64,000 bases of DNA from Coprococcus sp. GTDB taxonomy: Bacteria > Bacillota > Clostridia > Lachnospirales > Lachnospiraceae. Positions 1-7,300 of the stretch are shown piece after piece. The stretch's first letter is position 1. Each line of letters begins with the position of its first letter. The stretch covers positions 186,001-250,000 of the forward strand of contig JAGBHU010000042.1 in assembly GCA_017935345.1 (NCBI GenBank), given 5' to 3'. A model generated the notes under the pieces. It was not told the origin of the DNA. It was given only the letters and a program-made list of their open reading frames with translations, and made no database searches. The position numbers were made by a program, and so were the translations under genes.

Positions 1-1295
1 TTTCTGTTACTGAAAATATTATTTTTTGCCAGTCTTCCAATACGAATTTCATCGTAGCCTTTTCTGCTTTTCATGTTCCTTCCTGTATTGCCCTGAAACC
101 GCATTGCCTCAATAACAGAAACCCTGCCTGCCATTTTCATTGGTTTTAATAATGACAGATATACAGTAAGCAGTGTAACTACGATTGCAAGCAGATAAAT
201 CCACCAATGGAAAAAGGCGATTTTATGTTCCGCTATAATCTCTTTTGTAATAGCAACAGATAAGTTTCCGTTGCCCTCTAATATATTTACAAATAATAAC
301 AAAATGACTCTTGTCATCAATGTGCCAAACAATAAGGCAAGCGGTATGGCACACAGGGCAACAAACATTCCTTCCCTGAGAACGACCTGCCGGATTTGTC
401 TCTTCGTTGCTCCGACAGCCTTCAGCCTTCCAAATTCCTGTACCCTTTGCGCCATGGATACATAATAAATACTGTAAATTGTGATAATACCTGCAAATAC
501 GACAATAATCAAAATCACAATTACAATCTGCAAAAATGCAGGATCCACATAATTTGCCTCCAAATAGCTCGTATTAATGACTATATTTTTTTCTGAAATT
601 TCAAATTGCTTTGCTATTTCATTGATCGTATCCTCCACATTATCCGTTGTAGCATGCTCCACGTTTCCCAACTGAAATAAGAACTGATAGGAAATATCCT
701 CTTCTGAAAGCTTTTCCTGAAGAAATGGCTCTGAAATAAATACCGTTGCCGCATTTTCCTGCTCCAGAAAGCCTGAAATCACAAAATTTCCTTCTTCCTT
801 ATAATCATATCCACCATCTTTTATAAGCTGGTAGGGTATTGTAATGGTATCACCGATTTGTCCTTCCATACCCAGCATCTCAAGCAGTATTTTGGAAATT
901 ACAATTTCATTTTCCTGTTCCGGAAACCTTCCTTCCGCCAACGTCTGTTTAGACAAATCTACACCGTTTTTATCCATATAAATCATGGAGAACTTTACTT
1001 CCCCTGATACATCCTTGACAGGAATCACACCGACATCACTTTGAAGTCCCCACGTTCCGATATCATAATGAGCGGAAACGGAATGTACCGTATTGATATC
1101 TATATCTGCATACGAACCATACCATTCCGGATAAATCTCATTTACCATCTCATATTGTGCATCAATGATGTCTTTACCTATCGTAGGAACGATAAACAAT
1201 AAAAATGTTGTCAAAAATATGGCAATTCCTGTCAAAATATTTTTACTTTTATGATATTTCAAATTATCATATGCAATTTGGGAAACTGTTTTCAT
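1..1295 (-). CDS. ABC transporter permease, FtsX/MacB-like (partial, runs off window start)
   Basis: Membrane permease of an ABC transporter, probably exporting or sensing a peptide or lipid at the envelope. The 431 visible residues show one N-terminal membrane segment (about 17-37), a roughly 200-residue extracellular domain of MacB-core type (for example VISKILLEMLGMEGQIGDTI), then membrane segments after the FtsX-typical GRLKAVGATKRQIRQ loop. A second conserved stretch (RLAKNNIFSNR) at the window edge suggests a two-FtsX-domain protein of about 800 residues. The ATG (1295-1293) overlaps the stop of the ATPase gene as ATGA, implying translational coupling. The family is clear; the substrate is not. 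Confidence 0.88.
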   Translation of the reverse strand, partial: MKTVSQIAYDNLKYHKSKNILTGIAIFLTTFLLFIVPTIGKDIIDAQYEMVNEIYPEWYGSYADIDINTVHSVSAHYDIGTWGLQSDVGVIPVKDVSGEVKFSMIYMDKNGVDLSKQTLAEGRFPEQENEIVISKILLEMLGMEGQIGDTITIPYQLIKDGGYDYKEEGNFVISGFLEQENAATVFISEPFLQEKLSEEDISYQFLFQLGNVEHATTDNVEDTINEIAKQFEISEKNIVINTSYLEANYVDPAFLQIVIVILIIVVFAGIITIYSIYYVSMAQRVQEFGRLKAVGATKRQIRQVVLREGMFVALCAIPLALLFGTLMTRVILLLFVNILEGNGNLSVAITKEIIAEHKIAFFHWWIYLLAIVVTLLTVYLSLLKPMKMAGRVSVIEAMRFQGNTGRNMKSRKGYDEIRIGRLAKNNIFSNR

Positions 1296-1966
1296 GAGCG
1301 GCTCACCACCTTACCGTCCTCAATAACAATGACCACGTCTGCCATCTGTGCAATCGTCTCATCGTGCGTAATCATAACAAGCGTCTGTCCAAATTCTGAT
1401 ACACAGCTTTTCAGCAGGCTCATAACCTCAATTTCTGTCTGAGAATCCAGATTTCCGGTAGGCTCATCCGCCAAAATAATCGCAGGATTTGTAACAAGTG
1501 CTCTGGCTATGGCTGTTCTCTGCTTCTGTCCACCTGATAAGGTATTCGGCATTGCCTTTTTCTTTTCGGAAAGACCAATTTTATCAAATATTTTATTAAC
1601 CTCTGCTTTATCCACCCTTCGGTTGTCCAATCCCAAAGGAAGTACCACATTTTCCCAAATATTTAGGGATGGTATCAGATTAAAATCCTGAAAAATAAAA
1701 CCGATTTTTTCTCTTCTGAATTTTGCCAGCTTATCGTCCTTTAAGGAAAAGATATCCTTGCCATCAATGATGACCCTGCCGGAATCCGGTCTGTCCAACC
1801 CGCCCAGTAAATGAAGTAATGTAGATTTTCCTGAACCGGAACGCCCCACAATGGCAGTAAATTTGCCTCGCTCCACCTGAAGGCTTGTATGGTCAACCGC
1901 CTTAACAAGATTTTCTCCTTCTCCATAATATTTGACTAAGTCTTCAACTTTTAAAATAATACTCAT
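1292..1966 (-). CDS. ABC transporter ATP-binding protein (LolD/MacB/BceA-type)
   Basis: Cytoplasmic ATPase that powers the FtsX-like permease encoded immediately downstream. It has 224 residues, normal for the family, with Walker A GRSGSGKST, signature LSGGQKQR, Walker B IILADEPTGNLD and switch histidine in MITHDE. The start follows AAAGGAG at 6-7 nt. The pair lies on the same strand as the kinase/regulator pair at 5297-7206. Regulator-kinase-ATPase-permease is a common Firmicutes order for antimicrobial-peptide sensing and resistance modules, but here 3.3 kb of other genes intervene, so the link is inferred. Transcription probably starts near 2037, in a palindromic promoter. Confidence 0.93.
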   Translation of the reverse strand: MSIILKVEDLVKYYGEGENLVKAVDHTSLQVERGKFTAIVGRSGSGKSTLLHLLGGLDRPDSGRVIIDGKDIFSLKDDKLAKFRREKIGFIFQDFNLIPSLNIWENVVLPLGLDNRRVDKAEVNKIFDKIGLSEKKKAMPNTLSGGQKQRTAIARALVTNPAIILADEPTGNLDSQTEIEVMSLLKSCVSEFGQTLVMITHDETIAQMADVVIVIEDGKVVSRS

Positions 1967-2028
1967 TGTTTTCTCCTTTCGCTGCTGTTATCTCTTCGTT
2001 GATACACACTTTAAAGGATAAGCATTAC

Positions 2029-2068
2029 AAAACCCTTACAAAAAGTATAACAGTTTTGTAAGGGTTTT
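2029..2068 (-). promoter_or_regulatory. Promoter of the ABC pair inside a perfect 15-bp inverted repeat
   Basis: Arms AAAACCCTTACAAAA (2029-2043) and its exact complement (2054-2068) flank a 10-bp loop. The loop carries an extended -10, TG-T-TATACT, on the minus strand (2052-2044). The -35 is weak. The left arm also contains an 11-bp-phased direct repeat of TTACAAAA (2025 and 2036). A regulator occupying both arms would straddle the -10. The expected start is near 2037, leaving a leader of about 70 nt. The motif is seen directly; the regulator is unknown. Confidence 0.6.
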
Positions 2069-2103
2069 AAAGTTAGTTTCTTTTTTCTAATAACAGTCCA
2101 TCA

Positions 2104-2122
2104 TTAGAGTTTAAAACTCTAA
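2104..2122. promoter_or_regulatory. Palindromic operator-like site TTAGAGTTT-A-AAACTCTAA
   Basis: Perfect 9-bp inverted repeat with a 1-bp centre, in the divergent spacer between the ABC pair and the small gene at 2287. The half-site TTAGAGTT recurs 76 bp away (2180-2187) in a second palindrome over the -10 of the plus-strand promoter. This suggests a two-site operator for one dimeric regulator. Confidence 0.5.
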
Positions 2123-2165
2123 AGCACTTCTTTTTACACGAATGCCGATAAGAAATAGTGTGATA

Positions 2166-2197
2166 TTAACAACTCAGTTTTAGAGTTATATACTCTA
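2166..2197 (+). promoter_or_regulatory. Promoter for the 70-residue gene, overlapped by a palindrome
   Basis: TTAACA (2166-2171), 17-bp spacer, TATACT (2189-2194). The inverted repeat TAGAGT-TATAT-ACTCTA (2181-2197) covers the -10 and shares its half-site with the palindrome at 2104-2122. Binding there would be expected to repress. The leader to the ATG at 2287 would be about 86 nt. The rest of the 1967-2286 spacer shows nothing else recognisable. Confidence 0.6.
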
Positions 2198-2286
2198 GAG
2201 CATTTTCCCCACATAACTCTCAAACCTTTATACATATTTGTTCTCAAAACGCACATGCTATTAAAAAAGGAAAGGAAGTAAATAAT

Positions 2287-2499
2287 ATGCATAAATCCAG
2301 CTTTTCTACAGATACCGATAATTACTTTGAAAATACGCAAAACACAGCATTTTCTAACTGCCACCGTACCGGTAAAAAACATATCGAAAAACCTGCATCC
2401 AAAACAGAAGAAACAGACTCCGACCAGGACAGCACCAATTCTAAATATTTAGTAGAAGATGATAACCGCGAGCGAAAAGATGGTCCTGGAGGAAATTAA
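2287..2499 (+). CDS. Small hydrophilic protein, unknown
   Basis: Predicted 70-residue soluble, charged protein with no signal peptide or membrane segment and one cysteine. It is rich in S, T, N, D, E and K and ends RERKDGPGGN. I do not recognise the family. Support for a real gene: a GGAAG ribosome binding site 8 nt before ATG, a good promoter (2166-2194) with an overlapping palindrome, and a hairpin terminator about 70 nt after the stop. It is divergent from the ABC pair and could be a short effector or regulatory peptide of that locus, but nothing in the sequence proves it. Confidence 0.5.
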   Translation: MHKSSFSTDTDNYFENTQNTAFSNCHRTGKKHIEKPASKTEETDSDQDSTNSKYLVEDDNRERKDGPGGN

Positions 2500-2568
2500 A
2501 GATTCCAAAAAGTCAGACCGTTTTAGCAGGTTTGATTGCATACCTGAAATTTACTGTATAATACAGAT

Positions 2569-2600
2569 AAGGGCAGAGCCATGAAAACGGCTTTGCCCTT
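2569..2600. terminator. Hairpin terminator between convergent genes
   Basis: 12-bp stem AAGGGCAGAGCC / GGCTTTGCCCTT with one G-U pair and an 8-nt loop. It lies between the 70-residue gene (+) and the Cys-rich gene (-), so it could serve both. The U-tracts are weak. A TATAAT-like box lies immediately upstream (2559-2564). Confidence 0.55.
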
Positions 2601-2634
2601 AAGTATTTATTGATATTTTACTTTGTCAAAGAAT

Positions 2635-3015
2635 TTACTCTACATCCTCTGCTTTATTATTTCGTTTTCTGTATATCAACCAAATAACTACAGTAACTAC
2701 TAATAGGATGATTACCAACCAAATAAAGCAACATATACCAAGAAATGTTGGACAGATATGACAAAGCCCACATTTATGACCTCCGGCCTCATTTGACATA
2801 ACCGTTTTTCCGTTCTCTGATGATACAGTTGTGTTCTCCATTTCCTCTTCTTCCCCTTTCTCAACAACAATGCTCTCCGTTGCTGTGACAGTATCCTCCT
2901 TATCTGACATGGCTTTCACACACAGGATATCTGTCTGTGTAAGCACCATTACACTCACTATCAATATACAAATAATTCTTTTGAGAATATTACTCCGAGA
3001 TAACTTTTCCATCAT
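2635..3015 (-). CDS. Small Cys-rich secreted/membrane protein, unknown
   Basis: 126 residues. A hydrophobic segment at 13-35 looks like a signal peptide, followed by an acidic, Thr/Ser/Glu-rich linker (about 38-75). Then comes a cluster of five cysteines (C82, C85, C88, C95, C96; HKCGLCHICPTFLGICCF) running into a membrane segment (92-114) and a basic tail. The Cys cluster would sit at the outer membrane face and might bind metal or form disulfides. It is divergent from the LytTR regulator/kinase pair, so may be its target or input. AAGGAG precedes two adjacent ATG codons; the first is used here. Function unknown. Confidence 0.72.
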   Translation of the reverse strand: MMEKLSRSNILKRIICILIVSVMVLTQTDILCVKAMSDKEDTVTATESIVVEKGEEEEMENTTVSSENGKTVMSNEAGGHKCGLCHICPTFLGICCFIWLVIILLVVTVVIWLIYRKRNNKAEDVE

Positions 3016-3042
3016 ATTTCATCTCTCCTTCTTCACCAAATT

Positions 3043-3072
3043 TATATATCAGTACCGCAGCTTTTTGTACAA
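3043..3072 (-). promoter_or_regulatory. Predicted promoter of the Cys-rich gene
   Basis: On the minus strand: TTGTAC (3072-3067), 18-bp spacer, extended -10 TG-A-TATATA (3051-3043). It lies 28 bp upstream of the ATG at 3015. Confidence 0.45.
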
Positions 3073-3216
3073 ACTCCTGTTACCAACCGCCATATAAATT
3101 CTATTTTTTTCATCATTGACATATTTACTGATTTTTGTTAAGTTTATCTCGATTTTACTAAACCAACCGGACTTTATGTCTTTATTTGTAGAATTGGTGT
3201 ACATATTTGCAAATTT

Positions 3217-3224
3217 GTTACAAT
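3217..3224 (+). promoter_or_regulatory. Predicted -10 for the LytTR regulator/kinase operon
   Basis: Extended -10 TG-T-TACAAT (TACAAT at 3219-3224) about 34 bp before the ATG at 3258, without a clear -35. A competing -35-like TTGACA lies near 3117 but lacks a good -10. No convincing LytTR direct repeats were seen in 3016-3257. Confidence 0.35.
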
Positions 3225-3257
3225 TACTACAAGTTGGCAGAAAGGGGAAAAAAACAG

Positions 3258-4004
3258 ATGCGAATAGCCATATGTGACGATAACTCAACACAGCATGATG
3301 TTCTGACAGCTCTTATTTCCAGATATGCACTGTCAAAACCGGATTTAACTGTCACTCTCTCTTCTTTTTCCTCGGGGAAAGAACTTTTGAACTATGTTGA
3401 TGAATATGGTGGATTTGATTTATACATATTGGATGTTATAATGCCCGAGATGAATGGCATACAACTGGGTACCGCCCTGCGAAACAGAAACAAATATGAA
3501 ATGATTATCTATCTGACTTCCTCTCCTGATTTCGCTTTGGATTCCTACAATGTCGATGCTTTACACTATCTTTTAAAGCCTATCGACAAGGAGTTGTTTT
3601 TTCATGCTTTGGATAAGGCAGTAGCACACTTTTTCAATCAAAAAAAGGAGGTAATCTCCATTAAGACTGCGAACTCCGTCCGTTTAATGCCAATTACAAA
3701 CATCCGTTATGCGGTACGCTCCGGTCGGCAGGTTTGTTATGATATTGCTGATAATACTACGATAAACAGCATAACATTTAACGGCACCTTTAAAGATGCC
3801 GTCGCCCCACTGCTTACACATAAGGGTCTGCTCCTTGTGGGTTCCTCTTATGTGGTAAATCTTCTCCATGTAACAGAAATCACGAAAACGGATATGATAA
3901 TAACAGGTGGACAAAAAATTCCGATTCCCAGACGCAAATATGACTCCGTTAAATCCGAATGGGCAGCGTACTGGTTAAAAAGAGGTAATAACCATGCTAT
4001 TTGA
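3258..4004 (+). CDS. Response regulator, LytTR family (AgrA-like)
   Basis: Cytoplasmic transcription factor switched by the adjacent kinase. Residues 1-120 are a receiver: acidic pocket D7/D8, phospho-acceptor D59 (YILDVIMPEMNG), K107 in LLKP. Residues about 135-245 are a LytTR DNA-binding domain. Start chosen at 3258 because the receiver begins MRIAICDDN and AGGGG lies upstream; an in-frame ATG at 3207 would add 17 residues outside the fold. 248 residues, typical. The kinase gene overlaps its end by 11 nt. No agrB or agrD gene is adjacent, so the inducing signal is unknown. Confidence 0.93.
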   Translation: MRIAICDDNSTQHDVLTALISRYALSKPDLTVTLSSFSSGKELLNYVDEYGGFDLYILDVIMPEMNGIQLGTALRNRNKYEMIIYLTSSPDFALDSYNVDALHYLLKPIDKELFFHALDKAVAHFFNQKKEVISIKTANSVRLMPITNIRYAVRSGRQVCYDIADNTTINSITFNGTFKDAVAPLLTHKGLLLVGSSYVVNLLHVTEITKTDMIITGGQKIPIPRRKYDSVKSEWAAYWLKRGNNHAI

Positions 4005-5280
4005 AGATAATGCTTTTTATATGACATTTAAAGTTGTTGTAATTGTACTGGGTACTCTGGGGATGATGTGTTCCACCACGGAATTCAAACGCAATTACAC
4101 ACGGAACTTTTGTGCCCTGTCCCTGTATTTTCTGTATGTCATCATTTCTTCTTCTGCCATTATACATTTTTTTGGATATCTGTTCTTTGCACGGATATGT
4201 ATATTTACCATATCCTTTCCTGCCGTTCTTTCCATTTACATATTTGCAAGAACGCCACTGGCAAAGACTATCTTTATTTATGCATCACAGATTTTGCTAT
4301 CCCTGTATGCCTGCGCCACCGTTACGCTGATAACTACCAAGCTCAATGCTTCCGAATTGGCAGACTGCCTGATGCGTGTGTTGTCATACCTGTTGATTAT
4401 TATTTTGGAATTCGCTCTGGTACGGCGTCCGTTTTTACGACTTTCCAAGAATATCAGGAATGGATGGGGCATTCTTTCCCTGATACCATGCTCCCTGATT
4501 ATGTTTGTTATGGCATTTGCCCTTTATCCGGTGCATTATACCCAAAGCACATCCACAGTTGTTCTGATTTATCTTTTCGGTATTATCATTGTTATTATCT
4601 ATTTTTCCATCTTCCAATACCTGACTATTCAATATCAGTTTCAAATGACAAGCCACAATCAGGAATTATTGGAACTGCAGGTACAGAATATAAGGGAAAA
4701 AGCCGCCGAAATAACTGCTGTCGCAGAAAAAGCGCGTATTGACATGCACGATATCCGTCACAGACTTCAAACCATTGCCTCTCTGATGGAAAATGGCGAA
4801 ACACAATCAGCCCTTGATTATATCAGCAATTCCATCTCTCAGCTTCGGCTTCAAAAGTCTGTGTTATACTGTAATGACCCTATTCTGAATGCCACCCTAT
4901 CCTTTTATTTAGAACGGGCGACGGAAGAAAACATTGTCCTTGAAACCCATTTCTCCATCCCCGACATGCTGCCTGCCGATTCTGCGGAGCTTTCCATTGT
5001 ATTTGCGAATGCCCTTGAAAATGCCATAACCGCCTGCCGGCAGCTCCCGGAGCATAACCGCAAAATCATTTGCAAATGTATTCAAAAACCAAAGTTTATG
5101 TTGAAAATCTCCAACACCTATACCGGAACCATTACCTTTTCCAAAGATGGAATTCCTATATCAAATGAAGATGAGCATGGTATCGGTACACGTTCGATAA
5201 TGGCTTTTTGTAAAAAAAATAATGTTTTTTATAATTTCACGGCAGAAGACGGATGGTTCACGGTTACGCTTGTGTTCTGA
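3994..5280 (+). CDS. Sensor histidine kinase, GHKL type (AgrC/NatK-like)
   Basis: Membrane sensor paired with the LytTR regulator. 428 residues. About six membrane segments fill residues 10-210, then a dimerisation helix with phospho-acceptor H256 (DIRHRLQT). The GHKL ATPase follows, with N-box FANALENAITAC and G-box DEHGIGTRS near the C-terminus. There is no large extracellular domain, so the ligand is probably sensed within the membrane or near its surface, as in AgrC. It overlaps the regulator by 11 nt with AGAGGT upstream of its ATG. A peptide signal is possible but not shown. Confidence 0.92.
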   Translation: MLFEDNAFYMTFKVVVIVLGTLGMMCSTTEFKRNYTRNFCALSLYFLYVIISSSAIIHFFGYLFFARICIFTISFPAVLSIYIFARTPLAKTIFIYASQILLSLYACATVTLITTKLNASELADCLMRVLSYLLIIILEFALVRRPFLRLSKNIRNGWGILSLIPCSLIMFVMAFALYPVHYTQSTSTVVLIYLFGIIIVIIYFSIFQYLTIQYQFQMTSHNQELLELQVQNIREKAAEITAVAEKARIDMHDIRHRLQTIASLMENGETQSALDYISNSISQLRLQKSVLYCNDPILNATLSFYLERATEENIVLETHFSIPDMLPADSAELSIVFANALENAITACRQLPEHNRKIICKCIQKPKFMLKISNTYTGTITFSKDGIPISNEDEHGIGTRSIMAFCKKNNVFYNFTAEDGWFTVTLVF

Positions 5281-5296
5281 TAAAAGATAGCGGCAA

Positions 5297-6559
5297 TTAC
5301 GATGAAAGGGGCAGCGTTATGCGGAAAATCGTTCCCTTTTCAGGTTTTCGCTTTGCCATAATGGTGCCACCCTGTAATTCAATAATATTTCTTGCAAGAT
5401 AAAGTCCTATGCCTGCTCCGTCAGCAGCTCCCAAGCTCGCTGCAGTACCACGATAAAATCGTTTGAAGATATGATGCAATTCTTCGACGGGAATTCCCAT
5501 TCCCTCATCCTCTATCTCAATCAGCAGATTAGAGGTCAGCTCACATACACGCACATAAATCCCTGTCTGTGCCTCGGAATATTTCACCGCATTATCCAGT
5601 ACATTGGCAAGTGCCTCGGCTGTCCATTTTTTGTCATGTACAATACAGGAATTAACCGGAATATCAACCTGGATTTCGATTTGTTTTCCCTTCGCCTTCC
5701 CATATACACGACTGACTGCATCGGCTATCGTAGCACGTATTTCCTGCGGCTTTGGGCAAATGGAAATCATGTTTTTTTCCAGTCTTGAAAGCTTCATCAG
5801 CTCATCGAGAAGCTGCTCCAGATTTTCAATCTCAACCATTTCCTGTCTTTCAAATTCCTGATGTTCTTCCTTTGTCAAGCCATCTGTCATCGCCAACTCA
5901 TGATTCATTCGCAAAGAAGCAAGCGGTGTCTTGAGTTGATGGGAAATATCAGTAATCAATGCCTTGGTATTGTTCTCCTCATCATAAAGCTGCTCCTTCA
6001 AATCACAAAAATAAAAGCCAAGCTCTGACAGCAGCTCACGGACCTGCAGCCACTTGTCCGAAAGTAACTGCTCATCAATCTGTGATTCAAAATCCTGTGA
6101 CAGATGAAACTCGCCCCTCTTGAAATTCTCCAGTTCAGAAATTAACTGTGTATATAATTTGTCATTTTGTGCTATCAGGCGTTTGGTTCGGCTGTTTCCC
6201 CTGCAAATAAAAATAAACAGCCCTACCGTCATACAAAGCATCACGCCACCCCATAAAAGCATCACACCCGTAGTAAATGCGCTCTTCCCAAAATCATAAC
6301 CGTACTTCTCTTCAATTACTTCCCACAATTCGCGGATTTCAGGGTTTTCAGCAAATGAAGCAGACTCGGATGGATTCTGAAATAAGGCTATAATTTCTCC
6401 CTCATGTTCAGGGTATTTCTGTATCAATTCTGCAATCTCATTTCTTTTCACAGCTTCCGTATATGCTGCAAACATCCCAAGACCAACCGACCACAAGACT
6501 GCAAATAAAAACCAAATGAGAACGTATTTTACTATTTTCTTGTTACTGCTCCGTTCCAT
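5297..6559 (-). CDS. Sensor histidine kinase (HisKA/HATPase_c)
   Basis: Membrane-bound kinase, 420 residues, with two membrane segments (about 11-33 and 97-119) around a short 60-residue extracellular loop rich in Glu. The HisKA box has H207 (DISHQLKTP), N-box LANVLDNAVKYS, and G-boxes DEGMGIP and GAGIGLYLARN. Its start overlaps the regulator gene by 28 nt. The pair shares strand and direction with the FtsX ABC genes at 1-1966, which is why I suspect it controls them. It converges with the LytTR kinase gene, leaving only 16 bp, too short for a separate terminator. Confidence 0.94.
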   Translation of the reverse strand: MERSSNKKIVKYVLIWFLFAVLWSVGLGMFAAYTEAVKRNEIAELIQKYPEHEGEIIALFQNPSESASFAENPEIRELWEVIEEKYGYDFGKSAFTTGVMLLWGGVMLCMTVGLFIFICRGNSRTKRLIAQNDKLYTQLISELENFKRGEFHLSQDFESQIDEQLLSDKWLQVRELLSELGFYFCDLKEQLYDEENNTKALITDISHQLKTPLASLRMNHELAMTDGLTKEEHQEFERQEMVEIENLEQLLDELMKLSRLEKNMISICPKPQEIRATIADAVSRVYGKAKGKQIEIQVDIPVNSCIVHDKKWTAEALANVLDNAVKYSEAQTGIYVRVCELTSNLLIEIEDEGMGIPVEELHHIFKRFYRGTAASLGAADGAGIGLYLARNIIELQGGTIMAKRKPEKGTIFRITLPLSS

Positions 6560-7206
6560 AAATATCCTAAACCTCTCACATTCGAAATATAATCCGTTCC
6601 CAGCTTATTTCTCAATCTGCTGATATTGACTGTAACCGTATTATCATCTACAAACTGTCCGTCAATTCCCCAGATTTTATCCAAAATGGTTTCCTTGGAT
6701 AATATCTGACCTGCGTTCTCAAGTAAATAAATAAGCAGCTGCATTTCCGTTTTACTTAGCGAAAGCTCCTGCCCTGACTGATAAACCTTTGCCTCATTTA
6801 ATCGAACCTCTATATCCTTTGATACCAGAACATTTGCATCCTTTCCCGTCAAACGCCTCATCATGGCATTGACCTTAGAAATCAGTACCATCAGCGAAAA
6901 CGGCTTTGTAATATAATCATCCGCTCCGGAATCATAACCGTTTACAATATCAATTTCCGTATCCAATGCGGTCAGATACAGCAGACAGGTATCGCTTTCC
7001 TCCCTTACCATCTGCCCAAACTCCAATCCGCTGCCATCGGGAAGTGTTATATCACTGATAACCATATCTGCACCTTTTAAATGGAAGCTTTCCTTTGCCT
7101 CGGCAATCGTAAATGCAGAATATACTTGATAGCCTTCCTTCTGCAGCGCAAAGGAAATACCTCTGTTCAGGCTTTTATCATCTTCTAATAATAATATCGT
7201 TTTCAT
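6532..7206 (-). CDS. Response regulator, OmpR/PhoB family
   Basis: 224 residues. Receiver domain with D9/D10, phospho-acceptor D52 (VISDITLPDGSG) and K101 (YITKPF). The C-terminal winged helix includes RLRNKLGTDYISNVRGLGY. First gene of a regulator-kinase pair. TGAGGT precedes the ATG. A consensus TATAAT on the minus strand (7241-7236) gives a leader of about 23 nt; no good -35 is visible, as is common for self-activated regulator promoters. Likely targets are this operon and the ABC pair downstream. Confidence 0.95.
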   Translation of the reverse strand: MKTILLLEDDKSLNRGISFALQKEGYQVYSAFTIAEAKESFHLKGADMVISDITLPDGSGLEFGQMVREESDTCLLYLTALDTEIDIVNGYDSGADDYITKPFSLMVLISKVNAMMRRLTGKDANVLVSKDIEVRLNEAKVYQSGQELSLSKTEMQLLIYLLENAGQILSKETILDKIWGIDGQFVDDNTVTVNISRLRNKLGTDYISNVRGLGYLWNGAVTRK

Positions 7207-7257
7207 CTCTATAGAAACCTCATACTGCCTAAAGTATTATAGGGGATATTTTAGCAT

Positions 7258-7286
7258 CAAAAAGAGAGCCCTGCAAGCAGGACTCC
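7258..7286 (-). terminator. Terminator of the mosaic transporter operon
   Basis: On the minus strand, GAGTCCTGC-TT-GCAGGGCTC (one mismatch) followed by TCTTTTT, 15-40 nt after the stop of the solute-binding protein. It separates this operon from the following regulator/kinase operon. Confidence 0.75.
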
Positions 7287-7300
7287 CAATAGATAAATTT

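Noticed and set aside
83-1295. Adjacent ABC ATPase (1292-1966) as energy source for the MalF/MalG-like permeases
   Set aside because: Its sequence is of LolD/MacB type and it is coupled by ATGA overlap to its own FtsX permease. CUT1 permeases use a different, longer ATPase, so an unseen MsmX-like protein is more likely.
2520-2600. Possible small RNA: TATAAT box followed at once by a hairpin
   Set aside because: No -35 at proper spacing and the hairpin position fits a terminator shared by the flanking convergent genes.
4068-4742. 224-codon alternative frame inside the LytTR-system kinase gene
   Set aside because: The overlapping frame encodes a full GHKL kinase with all motifs; the alternative is His/Cys/Tyr-rich and lacks a start signal.
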